DNA from: a virus
IMG/VR virus record: IMGVR_UViG_3300008263_000034
Span: 1 to 58,991 of that record
Direction: 5' to 3' (one strand)
DNA: 58,991 nt
Part shown: positions 32,017-40,612 of the stretch, one piece after another
How the letters are laid out: the number at the start of each line of letters is the position of its first letter
Position numbering within the stretch: position 1 is the first letter of the stretch
The notes under the pieces: generated by a model
The model's input: only the letters and a program-made list of their open reading frames with translations
The model's database searches: none
Told to the model about the DNA's origin: nothing
Translations under genes and position numbers: made by a program

Positions 32017-32687
32017 TGCTTGCCTTTCGGTTGCTCGTCGTTATCAATGGTCTTCTTAAAGCCCACATTACCCGCAACATGATACACGACTACCCCTTCA
32101 GGGTTCATGTAGTTTGGGGCGGCTACACTTCCGTATCGTTTCAAATCACGAAGAGCCGCATCGACAACGGGGATGTCGTCGTAGGTATCATCAAAGAGGC
32201 ACCGATCAAGGATTGGCACCACCTTGCAGCAAGCTGGGGCATTCTCGGTGAACTTGGGTTCCGCTTTCGGGTTTTGGTTCTCAATGACGTAGGTGGGTTT
32301 ATCGGGTTTATCGTGTTCCACCCATCGTAAAGCGTTGAAGAGCGAGAAGAAACGCTCACCATTCTTAAAGCCGTATCCTCGTTGGATGCCAGAACCCCAC
32401 CACTCGCCAAAGTGATGACCCGCTCCTAATTTGACAAGCTCATCGGAATTGGCTCTAACCCATGCAGCGAATCCGAAGTTGTCGTCATCAGGCGTGATCC
32501 AGCGAGTTCTCGACCCAGCGTAGATGAGGAAATCAGCAGTGATGGCGGTGACTTTGGAAATGTCGCTACCGATAACTGGCTTGGGTTCGATGTAAACGCT
32601 TGCGTTGGTGCCATCAATTTTTTCTGTGATGAGGCACTCGCGTGAGAGGCGTGCCATCTTCGGGAATGGTTTGAATTCTGGTGTCAT
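32013..32687 (-). CDS. RNA ligase (nucleotidyltransferase superfamily)
   Basis: A 224-aa compact ligase. Motif I is EKIDGTN with Lys23 as the AMP-accepting lysine, motif IIIa/III is GEWWG (94-98), motif IV is EGVVVYH (197-203) and motif V is KKTIDND (211-217). It lacks an OB domain, like small Rnl2-related phage ligases that repair tRNA cleaved by host defence nucleases. No polynucleotide kinase is present in the window, so end-healing, if needed, must come from elsewhere. The stop overlaps the helicase start. Confidence 0.82.
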   Translation of the reverse strand: MTPEFKPFPKMARLSRECLITEKIDGTNASVYIEPKPVIGSDISKVTAITADFLIYAGSRTRWITPDDDNFGFAAWVRANSDELVKLGAGHHFGEWWGSGIQRGYGFKNGERFFSLFNALRWVEHDKPDKPTYVIENQNPKAEPKFTENAPACCKVVPILDRCLFDDTYDDIPVVDAALRDLKRYGSVAAPNYMNPEGVVVYHVAGNVGFKKTIDNDEQPKGKQ

Positions 32688-32720
32688 TTGTTTAGGTAGT
32701 GTGTGCGTGTTTTCATATTG

Positions 32721-33131
32721 TTAGAGGTGGCAGTCTTCGCAAGCCCAGCCCATGTTCCATGTGTAGATGAGCCTACGACCACACAAACATTCCATCTTAT
32801 CTTCTGGTGGGCGACCTGTTTCCACACCAAATTCTTCGGCTATAAATTCCGATCCGCAATGCGGGTTCTCAGGCTTCTTATATCGGTCATCCTGTAACGT
32901 GTTGCAGTGCTGGGCATCCAGTAGAATGTTGCAGCTACAGGCTATATGAGCTATGTGCGAGATACCGGATTCAGGATCTAGATCTTCACCGTCACGCCAC
33001 GCGTTGAGGTGTCGCATGATGGCTGCTACATATGTAGTCCATGCGGTCTGCTCCATAGCAAACGGTGGGATCAATGCTAGTGGTGTCTTCGTAGCGCCTA
33101 TTGCTCCTTTTGGATCATTCGGTGTGTTCAT
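32721..33131 (-). CDS. dATP/dGTP diphosphohydrolase-like protein with C-terminal zinc ribbon
   Basis: A 136-aa protein. Residues 8-78 match the phage dATP/dGTP diphosphohydrolase N-terminal family: GATKTPLALIPPFAMEQTAW then RHLNAWRDGEDLDPESG and SHIAHIACSCNILLDA. The family is all-alpha and thought to act on purine dNTPs, balancing the pool or favouring modified bases. The short length lacks part of the central region. The last 35 residues have CLCGRRL and CEDC pairs, a zinc ribbon. No modified-base synthesis genes are seen nearby. Confidence 0.75.
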   Translation of the reverse strand: MNTPNDPKGAIGATKTPLALIPPFAMEQTAWTTYVAAIMRHLNAWRDGEDLDPESGISHIAHIACSCNILLDAQHCNTLQDDRYKKPENPHCGSEFIAEEFGVETGRPPEDKMECLCGRRLIYTWNMGWACEDCHL

Positions 33132-33167
33132 AACTATTGTTTTTATTTTTATGGATAGTGCTAGATA

Positions 33168-33494
33168 TTAACTGCGGTGTTTGTAATGCTGTGACCACGG
33201 TCGAAGGAAGGTCGGCATAGGTATCCAACCCCTATCACGCCTAGTTACTCCGAACCTTAATCGGAATCCAAACCAGTTGATAGCCAATCCACCGTAACAT
33301 TGACGGTCAATACTCGGTAAGATACCACCTCTCAGGTGTGGGTAACTGCGACCTTTGGCAACATCCACATCTACGGTTTTATAGTAATTCTGAAAGCTCA
33401 TCCAGTTGCAATCAATATACCACCACGGATAGTGTGAATTTCCGTTTCGATCCAACGGAATCTTGATCGCGACCTTCGGTTTTAGTTTACTCAT
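33168..33494 (-). CDS. Hypothetical protein
   Basis: A 108-aa, aromatic and basic protein (PWWYIDCNWMSFQNYYKTV, CYGGLAINWFGFRLRFGV). The many Trp and Tyr residues with Arg-rich beta strands may indicate nucleic-acid contact, but no family is recognised. The upstream region (33500-33585) contains a TTGTCA-type motif and an ACTTATCGAGTCGG palindrome. Confidence 0.55.
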   Translation of the reverse strand: MSKLKPKVAIKIPLDRNGNSHYPWWYIDCNWMSFQNYYKTVDVDVAKGRSYPHLRGGILPSIDRQCYGGLAINWFGFRLRFGVTRRDRGWIPMPTFLRPWSQHYKHRS

Positions 33495-33585
33495 AGTTTT
33501 TCAGGTGTGCGTTGGAGTGCATACGACTTATCGAGTCGGTTGTCAAATATTTTTGTCACAAATCAGCTGGCTAACTTGTGACAGA

Positions 33586-33864
33586 TCACAGTCTCCACGT
33601 GGTTGTAGTTACACTGTCACCGCAGGTCTCACACGAACCGTCTTCGGTTTCGTAATTATCCGAATCGAAGCAATCAATCAAGTCATCGACACGGACGTTG
33701 TTCCGCTTCAGTTCGTGCTTGAACCGTTCACATAGGTGGTCAACCAGTTCCATGATCTCTATGGGAGTCATCGGGTTGTATTCGCCGTAAAGATCCTTCC
33801 CGTTGGCGGTTGTGCCGAAGGAGAGGCATCCTTCTGATCTGATGATTTCGTATTTTTTTCGCAT
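33586..33864 (-). CDS. Hypothetical protein with Cys pair
   Basis: A 92-aa protein: an N-terminal beta hairpin (KYEIIRSEGCLSFGT), a helix (TPIEIMELVDHLCERFKHEL) and a CETCGD pair near the C terminus. It has no match I can name. The preceding 22 bases are A/T-rich with no Shine-Dalgarno. Confidence 0.6.
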   Translation of the reverse strand: MRKKYEIIRSEGCLSFGTTANGKDLYGEYNPMTPIEIMELVDHLCERFKHELKRNNVRVDDLIDCFDSDNYETEDGSCETCGDSVTTTTWRL

Positions 33865-33932
33865 AGTTATTTCGGTTACTTAGTAAGTTCATCCTGATTT
33901 ACTTTAAACACACCGACATATCAATTATTTTT

Positions 33933-34163
33933 TTAGAAAAGTTCGTCTTCCAAAAGAACGATCAGCTCTCGAAATGTTTCGGCAGTGTCGATGATAGAGT
34001 AGTCTGGCAAGTCAAACTCTTCAGCTACCATGTCTCTAAAAGCGACAAACTCTTCAGGCTCAAAGAACGCTTCAAGCTCACTGCTAAAAGGGAGCTTTAT
34101 CGCAGAGCCTGTGGTGTCTTCAACGATCGCCTCAAGAGCGTTTATGATGTAGCTTCGATTCAT
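33933..34163 (-). CDS. Small acidic protein (possibly acyl-carrier-like fold)
   Basis: A 76-aa acidic helical protein (SYIINALEAIVEDT, EFVAFRDMVAEEFDL, DTAETFRELIVLLEDEL). The helix spacing and the T-x-x-x-L end recall acyl carrier proteins, but the DSL phosphopantetheine site is missing, so carrier activity is not supported. Its start overlaps the stop of the RuvC-like gene (ATGA), which makes it part of that unit. Confidence 0.55.
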   Translation of the reverse strand: MNRSYIINALEAIVEDTTGSAIKLPFSSELEAFFEPEEFVAFRDMVAEEFDLPDYSIIDTAETFRELIVLLEDELF

Positions 34164-34663
34164 AGTAGTTGGTGGTCTCGATTGTAGTAAGCAATTAGGG
34201 CTGCGTCAATAATTCCATCGTGGGGTGTTTTGCTTCTGCTGGTAGCCAGCCACTGCTCTGTAGGCCACAACTTGTTGGCAGCAGCTAGGGCGGCGACCTT
34301 GGTCATCCCCTTCGCAAGTCTCTTGCCGAGCACCGCGTCTTGCCACTCCTTGACCTGAACCCTTCTTACTTCAAATCGTTTAGCCTCACACGCCCCTAGA
34401 ATAAGACCAAATGAAATACTCATGGATCGCATCGCTTGTGAAGATTTGGCGTGTTTGAGTGGTTCTTCAACACAAACGATCATGTTGTTGCGATAAGGTT
34501 CCAGCCATTCAAGTAGTGCAGGAATATCCACTTCGGATGTTTTTGTAGTCTTTTTAATTGGCATCGCTCTATATGCAAGCACAGCGCCATCAAATGCCGC
34601 CACAGCGCAGAGACCACCACTGATCCCGTTGTCAATGCCTACGATAACAGTGTCATCATTCAT
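34160..34663 (-). CDS. RuvC-like Holliday junction resolvase
   Basis: A 167-aa RNase H-fold endonuclease: GIDNGISGG with Asp11, VEEP with Glu65/Glu66 and PHDGIIDAALIA with Asp148 and Asp152, the four-acid active site of RuvC-type resolvases. Phage enzymes of this type cut branched DNA before packaging or degrade recombination intermediates. It overlaps the presumed small terminase gene by 8 bases, so its product may act together with packaging. Confidence 0.82.
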   Translation of the reverse strand: MNDDTVIVGIDNGISGGLCAVAAFDGAVLAYRAMPIKKTTKTSEVDIPALLEWLEPYRNNMIVCVEEPLKHAKSSQAMRSMSISFGLILGACEAKRFEVRRVQVKEWQDAVLGKRLAKGMTKVAALAAANKLWPTEQWLATSRSKTPHDGIIDAALIAYYNRDHQLL

Positions 34664-35261
34664 CCGACTCGTCGGGTTCTTCTGCGTCTATAACTACGGA
34701 AGCACTACCTCCGTTGGTTGCCCTGCTGTTATTGAGTATTGAGACGTCGATGGTGAGCGATCCTGACCCACCGCTTCCGCCTTTGGGGTTGAGGCCGAGG
34801 TTGCGGCGAATCAACTGGTCGAGCTCTGATAACTCACGGACGGTTCTCGGACCGCGTACATTTATTAAATTGTCGCGCAGCATTTTAATTGCACTCGCTG
34901 CGACGTAGGCTTGATACTTGTCTGCCGGACTGGATTGATTCTCGGCTACTTCCAATAAGGCTTGCTGTTCCGTATCTCGCGCTGCCAGTTTGGCGTCGGC
35001 AACTATGGCAGTGGTGGAGTCTTCAAGGTTTTTGGCGAATGGTTCGGCTTCGCTGTCTGGTTTGTCTACGATTACGTTTTTAAGCCACCGACAAACTGTG
35101 TCAGTGCTGACGCCAAGTTGCTCGGCAATACGAATCTTCATCACGCCTTGCTGATACAGCTCGATGGCGCGTTGGGTTCTCGCCGCTTTAGCTTGCCGAC
35201 GTTCAGCTTGTCCTTTGCGTAGCTCTGCCGTTGGCGTTAACTTTTTTTTTCTTACGGGCAT
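34656..35261 (-). CDS. Presumed small terminase / HTH DNA-binding protein
   Basis: A 201-aa protein from MPVRKKKLTPTAELRK. An N-terminal basic helix is followed by a helix-turn-helix (RAIELYQQGVMKIRIAEQLGVSTDTVCRWLK, about 31-62), then a central helical oligomerisation region and a Gly/Ser-rich C-terminal tail. This is the layout of small terminase subunits, which bind the packaging site. It is divergent from the large terminase gene across a short 80-base promoter region, an unusual arrangement. It could also be a separate regulator. Confidence 0.65.
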   Translation of the reverse strand: MPVRKKKLTPTAELRKGQAERRQAKAARTQRAIELYQQGVMKIRIAEQLGVSTDTVCRWLKNVIVDKPDSEAEPFAKNLEDSTTAIVADAKLAARDTEQQALLEVAENQSSPADKYQAYVAASAIKMLRDNLINVRGPRTVRELSELDQLIRRNLGLNPKGGSGGSGSLTIDVSILNNSRATNGGSASVVIDAEEPDESDE

Positions 35262-35348
35262 GTGCAAGTCAGAGAAGAGTATAAACTATTACTTGTCAAA
35301 CTTTTTTAATGTCGTAGCCTCCACTTCACTTTACTTATCACTTTACTT

Positions 35349-37154
35349 ATGGGCCGACCAAGAAAATACGACCCCGACAAGGTCTCAACCTCCGTGCTGG
35401 AGCCGCGCATAGATCCCGCTACAAACAAAATGGATGTTGGGGGTTTCTTAATCCCTGTAACCAATACCCTTACCGCTCTGTTGTGGGGTTTTGCTAACCA
35501 TCCGTCCAACAAGGCGAAGGAGTTCTATTTCTGGCGCGTAGCGGATTTGCTATGGAACAGGGACGATCTGCCTGAACACATGTTCCTCAAGCATCCGTGG
35601 GCGGAGCAGATTATCCGTGAGTGTATAGATAACAAGTATCTTGCTGTCGGCGGTGCAGCATCGAGTGGTAAGAGCCACACCCTAGCTGGCTACGGTATTG
35701 TCACATGGCTGGCGAGACCGCGTGATACCCTTGTCCTAATGACATCGACCACATTGCGTGAGGCTCGTAAGCGGATCTGGGGTTCGGTAATCTCTCTACT
35801 GTCTGTCATTGACGGTGCCCCGATCAACATTCGGGATTCGATTGGCAGTGCTAACTACATCGACGAGAACGGACAGACCTTCGATAGAGCGGGTCTTTCG
35901 CTTATCGCTGCGGAGAAAAGCCGCACACGTGAGGCTATCGGTAAATTCATTGGTCTCAAACAAAAACACGTTCTCCTAATCGGTGACGAATTAGGAGAAC
36001 TCAGTGAGGCTATCCAACAAGCCGCACTTGCCAACTTAAGTAAGAACCCTCGTTTCGAGTTCAAAGGTCTGTCCAACCCTGCAAGTCGCTTCGATTCGTT
36101 CGGTATCTGGTCTACACCAAAAGAAGGATGGGAGTCCATTACGCCAGACGTAGACGACGAATGGGTTACGAAGTGGGGCGGCAAGTACATTCGACTGGAC
36201 GGTGAACGCAGCCCCAACGTGGCGGCTGGCTACACGGTATACCCGTTCTTGCCTACCATCGAGAAGATCGCAGAAGATAAGGCGCTGTTAGGTGAGACTA
36301 GCCGTGCATACATGCGAATGGTTCGTGCTGTGTTCTTTGATAGCGATGAGGCGGAAGGTATCTACGGTGAGTCCGAGATACTCAAGGCGAACGGTATGAA
36401 GAGATCTGAGTTTATCGGACCTACTACGCTAATTGCAGGAGTCGATCCAGCGTTCACCAACGGCGGAGACAGGACGGTCATGTACACCGCTAAGGTCGGT
36501 CAGTTCGCGGACGGACAATATGGTATGCAGTTCGAGGAATACATAAGCCTAAACGATGATGCGACTAACAAAGCAGTGCCGAGGACGTATCAGATCGTTC
36601 ACCAAATTCGAGACACCTGTATACGATTAGGGATCAAACCAGAGAACGTTGCCATCGACTCAACTGGAGCGGGCTCGCCGTTCTGTGACGTTCTAGCAGG
36701 TGAGTGGTCAGACCAATTCCTGCGCGTGCAGTTCGGAGGAAAGGCTTCAGACAGGCGGGTTAGTATGAACAGCAAGCTAACTGGAGAAGAACTCTACACC
36801 AACCGTGTGTCAGAGCTGTGGTTTGTGGGCAAAGAGTTCCTACGCACTAAACAGATAATGGGGATCAGTGACGTACTGGCAAAGGAGATGTGCATCAGGC
36901 GATACGAGATGGTCAAATCCGGTAACCTGCGCGTCAAAGTCGAAACCAAAGCCGAACTCAAGCAGCGTATGGGGCAGTCGCCAGACATCGCCGACGCTGC
37001 ATTTATCGCGCTGGATCTGGCAAGACAGCGTCACGGACTTGTCGCAGTGGACGCCCCGAGCAAAACGGAGATGGGTGTGTTTGGTCGGTCGGCACCGAGA
37101 ACGATGAGAGATCTCGACGTGGTTAGCAGGTCGAGACACGCGTATCTGGACTGA
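35349..37154 (+). CDS. terL: Large terminase subunit
   Basis: A 601-aa DNA packaging motor. ATPase: Walker A GGAASSGKS at 101-109 and Walker B VLLIGDE at 208-214. Nuclease: GVDPAFT at 364-370, AIDSTGAG at 435-442 and a C-terminal PDIADAAFIAL that supplies the last acidic residue. The portal gene lies 26 kb away, but both belong to the rightward virion program. It starts 80 bases from the divergent small terminase gene. An 11-base perfect inverted repeat lies in the Walker B codons. Confidence 0.93.
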   Translation: MGRPRKYDPDKVSTSVLEPRIDPATNKMDVGGFLIPVTNTLTALLWGFANHPSNKAKEFYFWRVADLLWNRDDLPEHMFLKHPWAEQIIRECIDNKYLAVGGAASSGKSHTLAGYGIVTWLARPRDTLVLMTSTTLREARKRIWGSVISLLSVIDGAPINIRDSIGSANYIDENGQTFDRAGLSLIAAEKSRTREAIGKFIGLKQKHVLLIGDELGELSEAIQQAALANLSKNPRFEFKGLSNPASRFDSFGIWSTPKEGWESITPDVDDEWVTKWGGKYIRLDGERSPNVAAGYTVYPFLPTIEKIAEDKALLGETSRAYMRMVRAVFFDSDEAEGIYGESEILKANGMKRSEFIGPTTLIAGVDPAFTNGGDRTVMYTAKVGQFADGQYGMQFEEYISLNDDATNKAVPRTYQIVHQIRDTCIRLGIKPENVAIDSTGAGSPFCDVLAGEWSDQFLRVQFGGKASDRRVSMNSKLTGEELYTNRVSELWFVGKEFLRTKQIMGISDVLAKEMCIRRYEMVKSGNLRVKVETKAELKQRMGQSPDIADAAFIALDLARQRHGLVAVDAPSKTEMGVFGRSAPRTMRDLDVVSRSRHAYLD

Positions 37155-37218
37155 TGTTAATGCAAGTGTATTGCAAGAACTACACGTCAGAAAAGTCCAA
37201 AGAGTTTCTGGGATGTGG

Positions 37219-37304
37219 GTAATTCATAATAATTCAGTAAATAAGAGAATATGAATTACTGAGATAATATGAATTACTAAAGGAGAGAAAGATTATATAT
37301 AGTC
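37219..37304. repeat. AT-rich repeat with TAATTCA/TGAATTA units, copy 2
   Basis: Second copy of the element at 8287-8395, with almost the same TGAATTACTGAGATAATATG core and a GGAGAGAAAG end. It separates the terminase gene from a converging gene and lies upstream of the internal virion protein block. Confidence 0.75.
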
Positions 37305-37587
37305 AAACTTTTCCGCTCACCTTCTCCCATGCTGGCCAGAACAGTTCGTCGAGTGCCCGCACGATCGGTTCCTGTGAGTAGGTATCGCTGTAAGCAACGC
37401 CTGAAAGAAACAGCGCCGCTTCGACCATCTCGTGCCTCAGTGTTTCGCGAAAGAGTTTCGCGTCTTTGGTTGTCTTCCTGTCTATTTCAATGACCTTCGC
37501 ATCAGGTAGATACTGCCCGTAGCATTCATCGAGGTCTTTCACCCGTATCGGTATCCTGTATCCGGCAATAGAAACACTTTTAAGCAT
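37303..37587 (-). CDS. Small metallopeptidase-like protein (HExxE, SprT/IrrE-like)
   Basis: A 94-aa protein starting MLKSVSIAGYRIPIRV. The ATG at 37587 is preferred because residues before it in the longer frame derive from an intergenic repeat. The helix RETLRHEMVEA has His52-Glu53 and Glu56, close to the HExxH of SprT or ImmA-type peptidases but with the second His replaced. A small zinc protein of phage origin, possibly inactive or with an alternative ligand. It is isolated between rightward genes, in the opposite direction. Confidence 0.6.
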   Translation of the reverse strand: MLKSVSIAGYRIPIRVKDLDECYGQYLPDAKVIEIDRKTTKDAKLFRETLRHEMVEAALFLSGVAYSDTYSQEPIVRALDELFWPAWEKVSGKV

Positions 37588-37702
37588 CGGGTTTATTCTA
37601 CGGGTTAGTTGAGTAGGAGTCCAGTTAAATGACACAGGATACAGGTCACATGACCTAAAAAAATGTCTTGATTTTCTGACAGAAGATTGCAATATCTGCG
37701 GT

Positions 37703-37993
37703 GTGCCCGCCCAATTTAAAAGAACATCCAGCGGTAAGATCCAATACCGTGGCGAGTTGTTTTCTGGTTTCAACAAACCTAAGAAGGCTCCTGCCGGAGA
37801 CCCTAAGAAGTATGTCGTGCTTGCAAAAAGCGGTAGTGATGTGCGTAAATTAAAGTTTGGTCAACGTGGGTATAAAGATTTCCTGCAACACAAGAACGAA
37901 AAACGTCGTTCTAATTTCAAGTCTCGGATGAACTGTTCGTCCGAAAAAAATAAACTAACGCCCAAATGGTGGGCGTGTAACTATAACTGGTAA
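37703..37993 (+). CDS. Small basic hypothetical phage protein (DUF5754-like)
   Basis: A 96-aa protein with KKYVVLAKSGSDVRKLKFGQRGYKDF, HKNEKRRSNFKSRMNC and TPKWWACNYNW, the recurring pattern of the DUF5754-type small phage and viral proteins. The start is uncertain: GTG at 37703 is used, but the frame is open upstream through CNICG, which would add two Cys and a possible zinc knuckle. It lies immediately upstream of the internal virion genes. Function unknown. Confidence 0.65.
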   Translation: MPAQFKRTSSGKIQYRGELFSGFNKPKKAPAGDPKKYVVLAKSGSDVRKLKFGQRGYKDFLQHKNEKRRSNFKSRMNCSSEKNKLTPKWWACNYNW

Positions 37994-38000
37994 GATCAAT

Positions 38001-39818
38001 ATGGGCACTAAGTACGACAAAAAGAAACAAATGGGTGAAGCCAAGAAGGCTGCTTTTAAAGCGGAGGAACTAGAGAGGGCTGGGGGTATCCCGATGACTG
38101 GATTGAATCCGCTCGGTATGCCTGAGTCCACTATTGGTATGTCTAAGAGTGAAAAGTTTTTTTCGGAAGGCAGAGCACTCGATAAAGTGCAACGGGAAGG
38201 CTACAAGACTTTCGGCGACAAGGCCACAGGTGAGCAGGAAAATAAACTGAGAGCGCTGCAAGGTCTCCCAGCGATATCGCACACACCTAAAGAGTTTACT
38301 GAGAACATCAACAAGTCCGTAGGTTTTGGTGGTAAGAGCGCACTGCTCGACCAAGAAGGTCGCGATAGAGCACTGAAGGGGGGCATCGGTGCTGGCCTAA
38401 GCTACGAGGAGGCTGATGCCGAAGTGACGAAAGCATATGATTTCCTGAAGAAAAAGTACGGTGGTAAGGATACACCAACTACACCAACCCCAACGCCTAC
38501 AACAACCCCAACACCTACACCAACCCCAACACCGTCGCCGTCGGCACCTTCCTCGCCTACACTACCTCCTGAAGTGCCAGTAGAAAAAAACCCTATCGTG
38601 CAGTTTTTTGATGATGCTATGACGAGTGGTACCCCCGAGCGAGCCCTAATAAAAGGCGGATCTCTGATCCTTAAAGGAACGGCGGAAGCCCGAGCCGCCA
38701 GAGCCGCTGCTGAAGCTGCTGCTGAAGCTGCCGCTAAAACCGCTGGCGCAGCAGGTGATGCTGCTAAACCATTTAACATGGTAGATGACGCAGCCAAAAC
38801 CGCAGATGAGGCACTCAAACAGAAATACAATTTTAGACCCGCTAGTGCTGTTGACGACGCCGCTAAAGCCGCCGCTAAAGTTGCTGGCGCAGTAGGTGAT
38901 GCTGCTAAACCATTTAACATGGTAGATGATGCAGCCAAAGCCGCCGCCAAATACGCAGAAACTTCAAAGGCCGTGAATGCAACCCTTGACGCTGCTTCTG
39001 CGGCTGCTCAGAAAACTGGGATGCGTGTCTATAACGCTGCCCTACGGGCAGGACAATCTAAAGAAGCAGCGCTTGCCGCAGCTAATGCCGCTGAGAACGC
39101 TGCAATCCAAAGCGCATACAAAGACGTAATGGACAATTACGGTAAATCTTTCGACGCGGTAGATGAAGCCGCAGGTGCTACTGACGAAGCCGCAGGTGCT
39201 GCTGACGAAGCCGCTAGTGTTGCTGACGAAGCCGCTAGTGCTACTGACGAAGCCGCTGGCGCTGCTGATGAAGCAGCCGCAGCCGCTGGAAAAGGAAAGG
39301 GCGCTATCGCTCGACTTGTCAACAAAGCCGCTAAATCAAGATTAGGGAGAATTGCACTTAAAGGTCTTAACGTTGGAGGTAAGGGGTTTAGGGTTTTTGG
39401 TAGAGCTGCTGGTCCGGTGCTAGAGATCTATGATGCGGCCAGATATTTTACGGGCGACCAAGAAGTGAAAGACCAGTATGCGAAGGACGTCGCGACCCTA
39501 GGACAACGAGTGTTCCAGCCCAAGTCCTTTGGCGAGTTCGCAGGAGGAGTCGGTGATGTATTAAGCCCGACTAAGAACGTACTCGGTACCGCTGAAGCAG
39601 TTAGACAGTTATTAAAAGCTCAGGAGGGCGCAAGAACCGCCGACGCTTCTCTTAAGTATGCGCAAAGTGTCATCAAGGCACAAAATGACAGACGGAAAGA
39701 GCTGTACCCTGACGAAGTTTTTGATAAACTACCGAAAGCACAACAAGTAAAAATCAAGCAAGCAATTAGGCAAGAGTTTAGCGACGCAGGTGTAAAGACA
39801 TTCGGGCGATATCAATAA
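38001..39818 (+). CDS. Ala-rich internal virion protein
   Basis: A 605-aa protein of low complexity: a Thr-Pro repeat (about 158-185), two copies of a GDAAKPFNMVDDAAK segment, a long Ala/Asp/Glu coiled region with five 7-residue EAAGATD repeats, and a compact C-terminal domain (GFRVFGRAAGPVLEIYDAARYFTGDQ). The start codon is 7 bases from the preceding stop. Size, order and composition match internal core or ejection proteins of podoviruses. It has no catalytic motif. Confidence 0.6.
   Translation: MGTKYDKKKQMGEAKKAAFKAEELERAGGIPMTGLNPLGMPESTIGMSKSEKFFSEGRALDKVQREGYKTFGDKATGEQENKLRALQGLPAISHTPKEFTENINKSVGFGGKSALLDQEGRDRALKGGIGAGLSYEEADAEVTKAYDFLKKKYGGKDTPTTPTPTPTTTPTPTPTPTPSPSAPSSPTLPPEVPVEKNPIVQFFDDAMTSGTPERALIKGGSLILKGTAEARAARAAAEAAAEAAAKTAGAAGDAAKPFNMVDDAAKTADEALKQKYNFRPASAVDDAAKAAAKVAGAVGDAAKPFNMVDDAAKAAAKYAETSKAVNATLDAASAAAQKTGMRVYNAALRAGQSKEAALAAANAAENAAIQSAYKDVMDNYGKSFDAVDEAAGATDEAAGAADEAASVADEAASATDEAAGAADEAAAAAGKGKGAIARLVNKAAKSRLGRIALKGLNVGGKGFRVFGRAAGPVLEIYDAARYFTGDQEVKDQYAKDVATLGQRVFQPKSFGEFAGGVGDVLSPTKNVLGTAEAVRQLLKAQEGARTADASLKYAQSVIKAQNDRRKELYPDEVFDKLPKAQQVKIKQAIRQEFSDAGVKTFGRYQ
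39165..39269 (+). repeat. Five 21-base tandem repeats in the Ala-rich virion gene
   Basis: Units of GAAGCCGCAGGTGCTACTGA type, with small differences, code for EAAGATD-type heptads. The unit length keeps the frame, so the coiled region can grow or shrink. Confidence 0.75.
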
Positions 39819-39824
39819 GATCCT

Positions 39825-40583
39825 ATGGCTGATAACGAAAAAACCGAAGAGAAAAACTTCTCCTATGAGGGTGACATTCAACCTCTGATGAATAAGTATT
39901 TCAGTGTGGCTGCTAATAGTGGCTTGAGTGGTGACGATCAAATATCGTTCCTGCAAAAACAGCGTCGAAGACTTGAAGGACAATCTGAAAGGGCTATGGA
40001 CCTTAAACTAAAAGAACTCGCTTTCGAGGACGCTAAGCTGAGGTTGGAGGAAAATAGGAGGAAGTCCATTAGCTCACGCGAGAACATGACGGCACTCGCC
40101 GCACTACAACAGACGTTAGATTACGGTCTGACGGAGGTACCAGAACCCCAACGACCTAACTATTTCGCTAGAGTCGGGGTTGCCAACGGTGCACTTATTG
40201 GTTCGGATGAAACTGCTAAGGCCATGTGGAGCAGTGTGACCAAAGACCAATCTTCCAGTAGGAGCGATCCTAGTGTGGATTACCGGAACAACATCCTTAA
40301 GGGGCTCGACAGCGTTAAATTCGGGGAGGATTATGCGGGTAAACCGACTAATAGTTTCGCTGACGTTGGAGAAAAAGCCAAAGTGGAGCGTGTTGTTACA
40401 CTCGGTACGCCGGAAGAACAACTACAGGCAGCTGAAATGAGCGCCGATGAACTTTATGGTCTTGCTAAAAACATCAGAACACGATATGACGCAAGCGCAT
40501 TAGGCGTAGGGAAAACAGCTACATCCAATACCAGATCTCTATTCTCAAGTAAAAAGGCTCCACCGCTGGTGACGCCACCTTAG
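39825..40583 (+). CDS. Internal virion protein (helical)
   Basis: A 252-aa helical protein. Residues 45-90 form a charged coiled coil (QKQRRRLEGQSERAMDLKLKELAFEDAKLRLEENRRK). The C-terminal part is variable and Ser/Lys-rich. It begins 6 bases after the preceding stop and 30 bases before the giant gene. A small internal core protein, as in the T7 gp14/gp15 arrangement, is likely by position only. Confidence 0.55.
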   Translation: MADNEKTEEKNFSYEGDIQPLMNKYFSVAANSGLSGDDQISFLQKQRRRLEGQSERAMDLKLKELAFEDAKLRLEENRRKSISSRENMTALAALQQTLDYGLTEVPEPQRPNYFARVGVANGALIGSDETAKAMWSSVTKDQSSSRSDPSVDYRNNILKGLDSVKFGEDYAGKPTNSFADVGEKAKVERVVTLGTPEEQLQAAEMSADELYGLAKNIRTRYDASALGVGKTATSNTRSLFSSKKAPPLVTPP

Positions 40584-40612
40584 ACAACATAATACCAAAC
40601 CAAATTACCACC

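Noticed and set aside
38402-38950. Ala/Ser-rich leftward ORF of 182 aa
   Set aside because: Antisense translation of the Ala-rich virion protein repeats.
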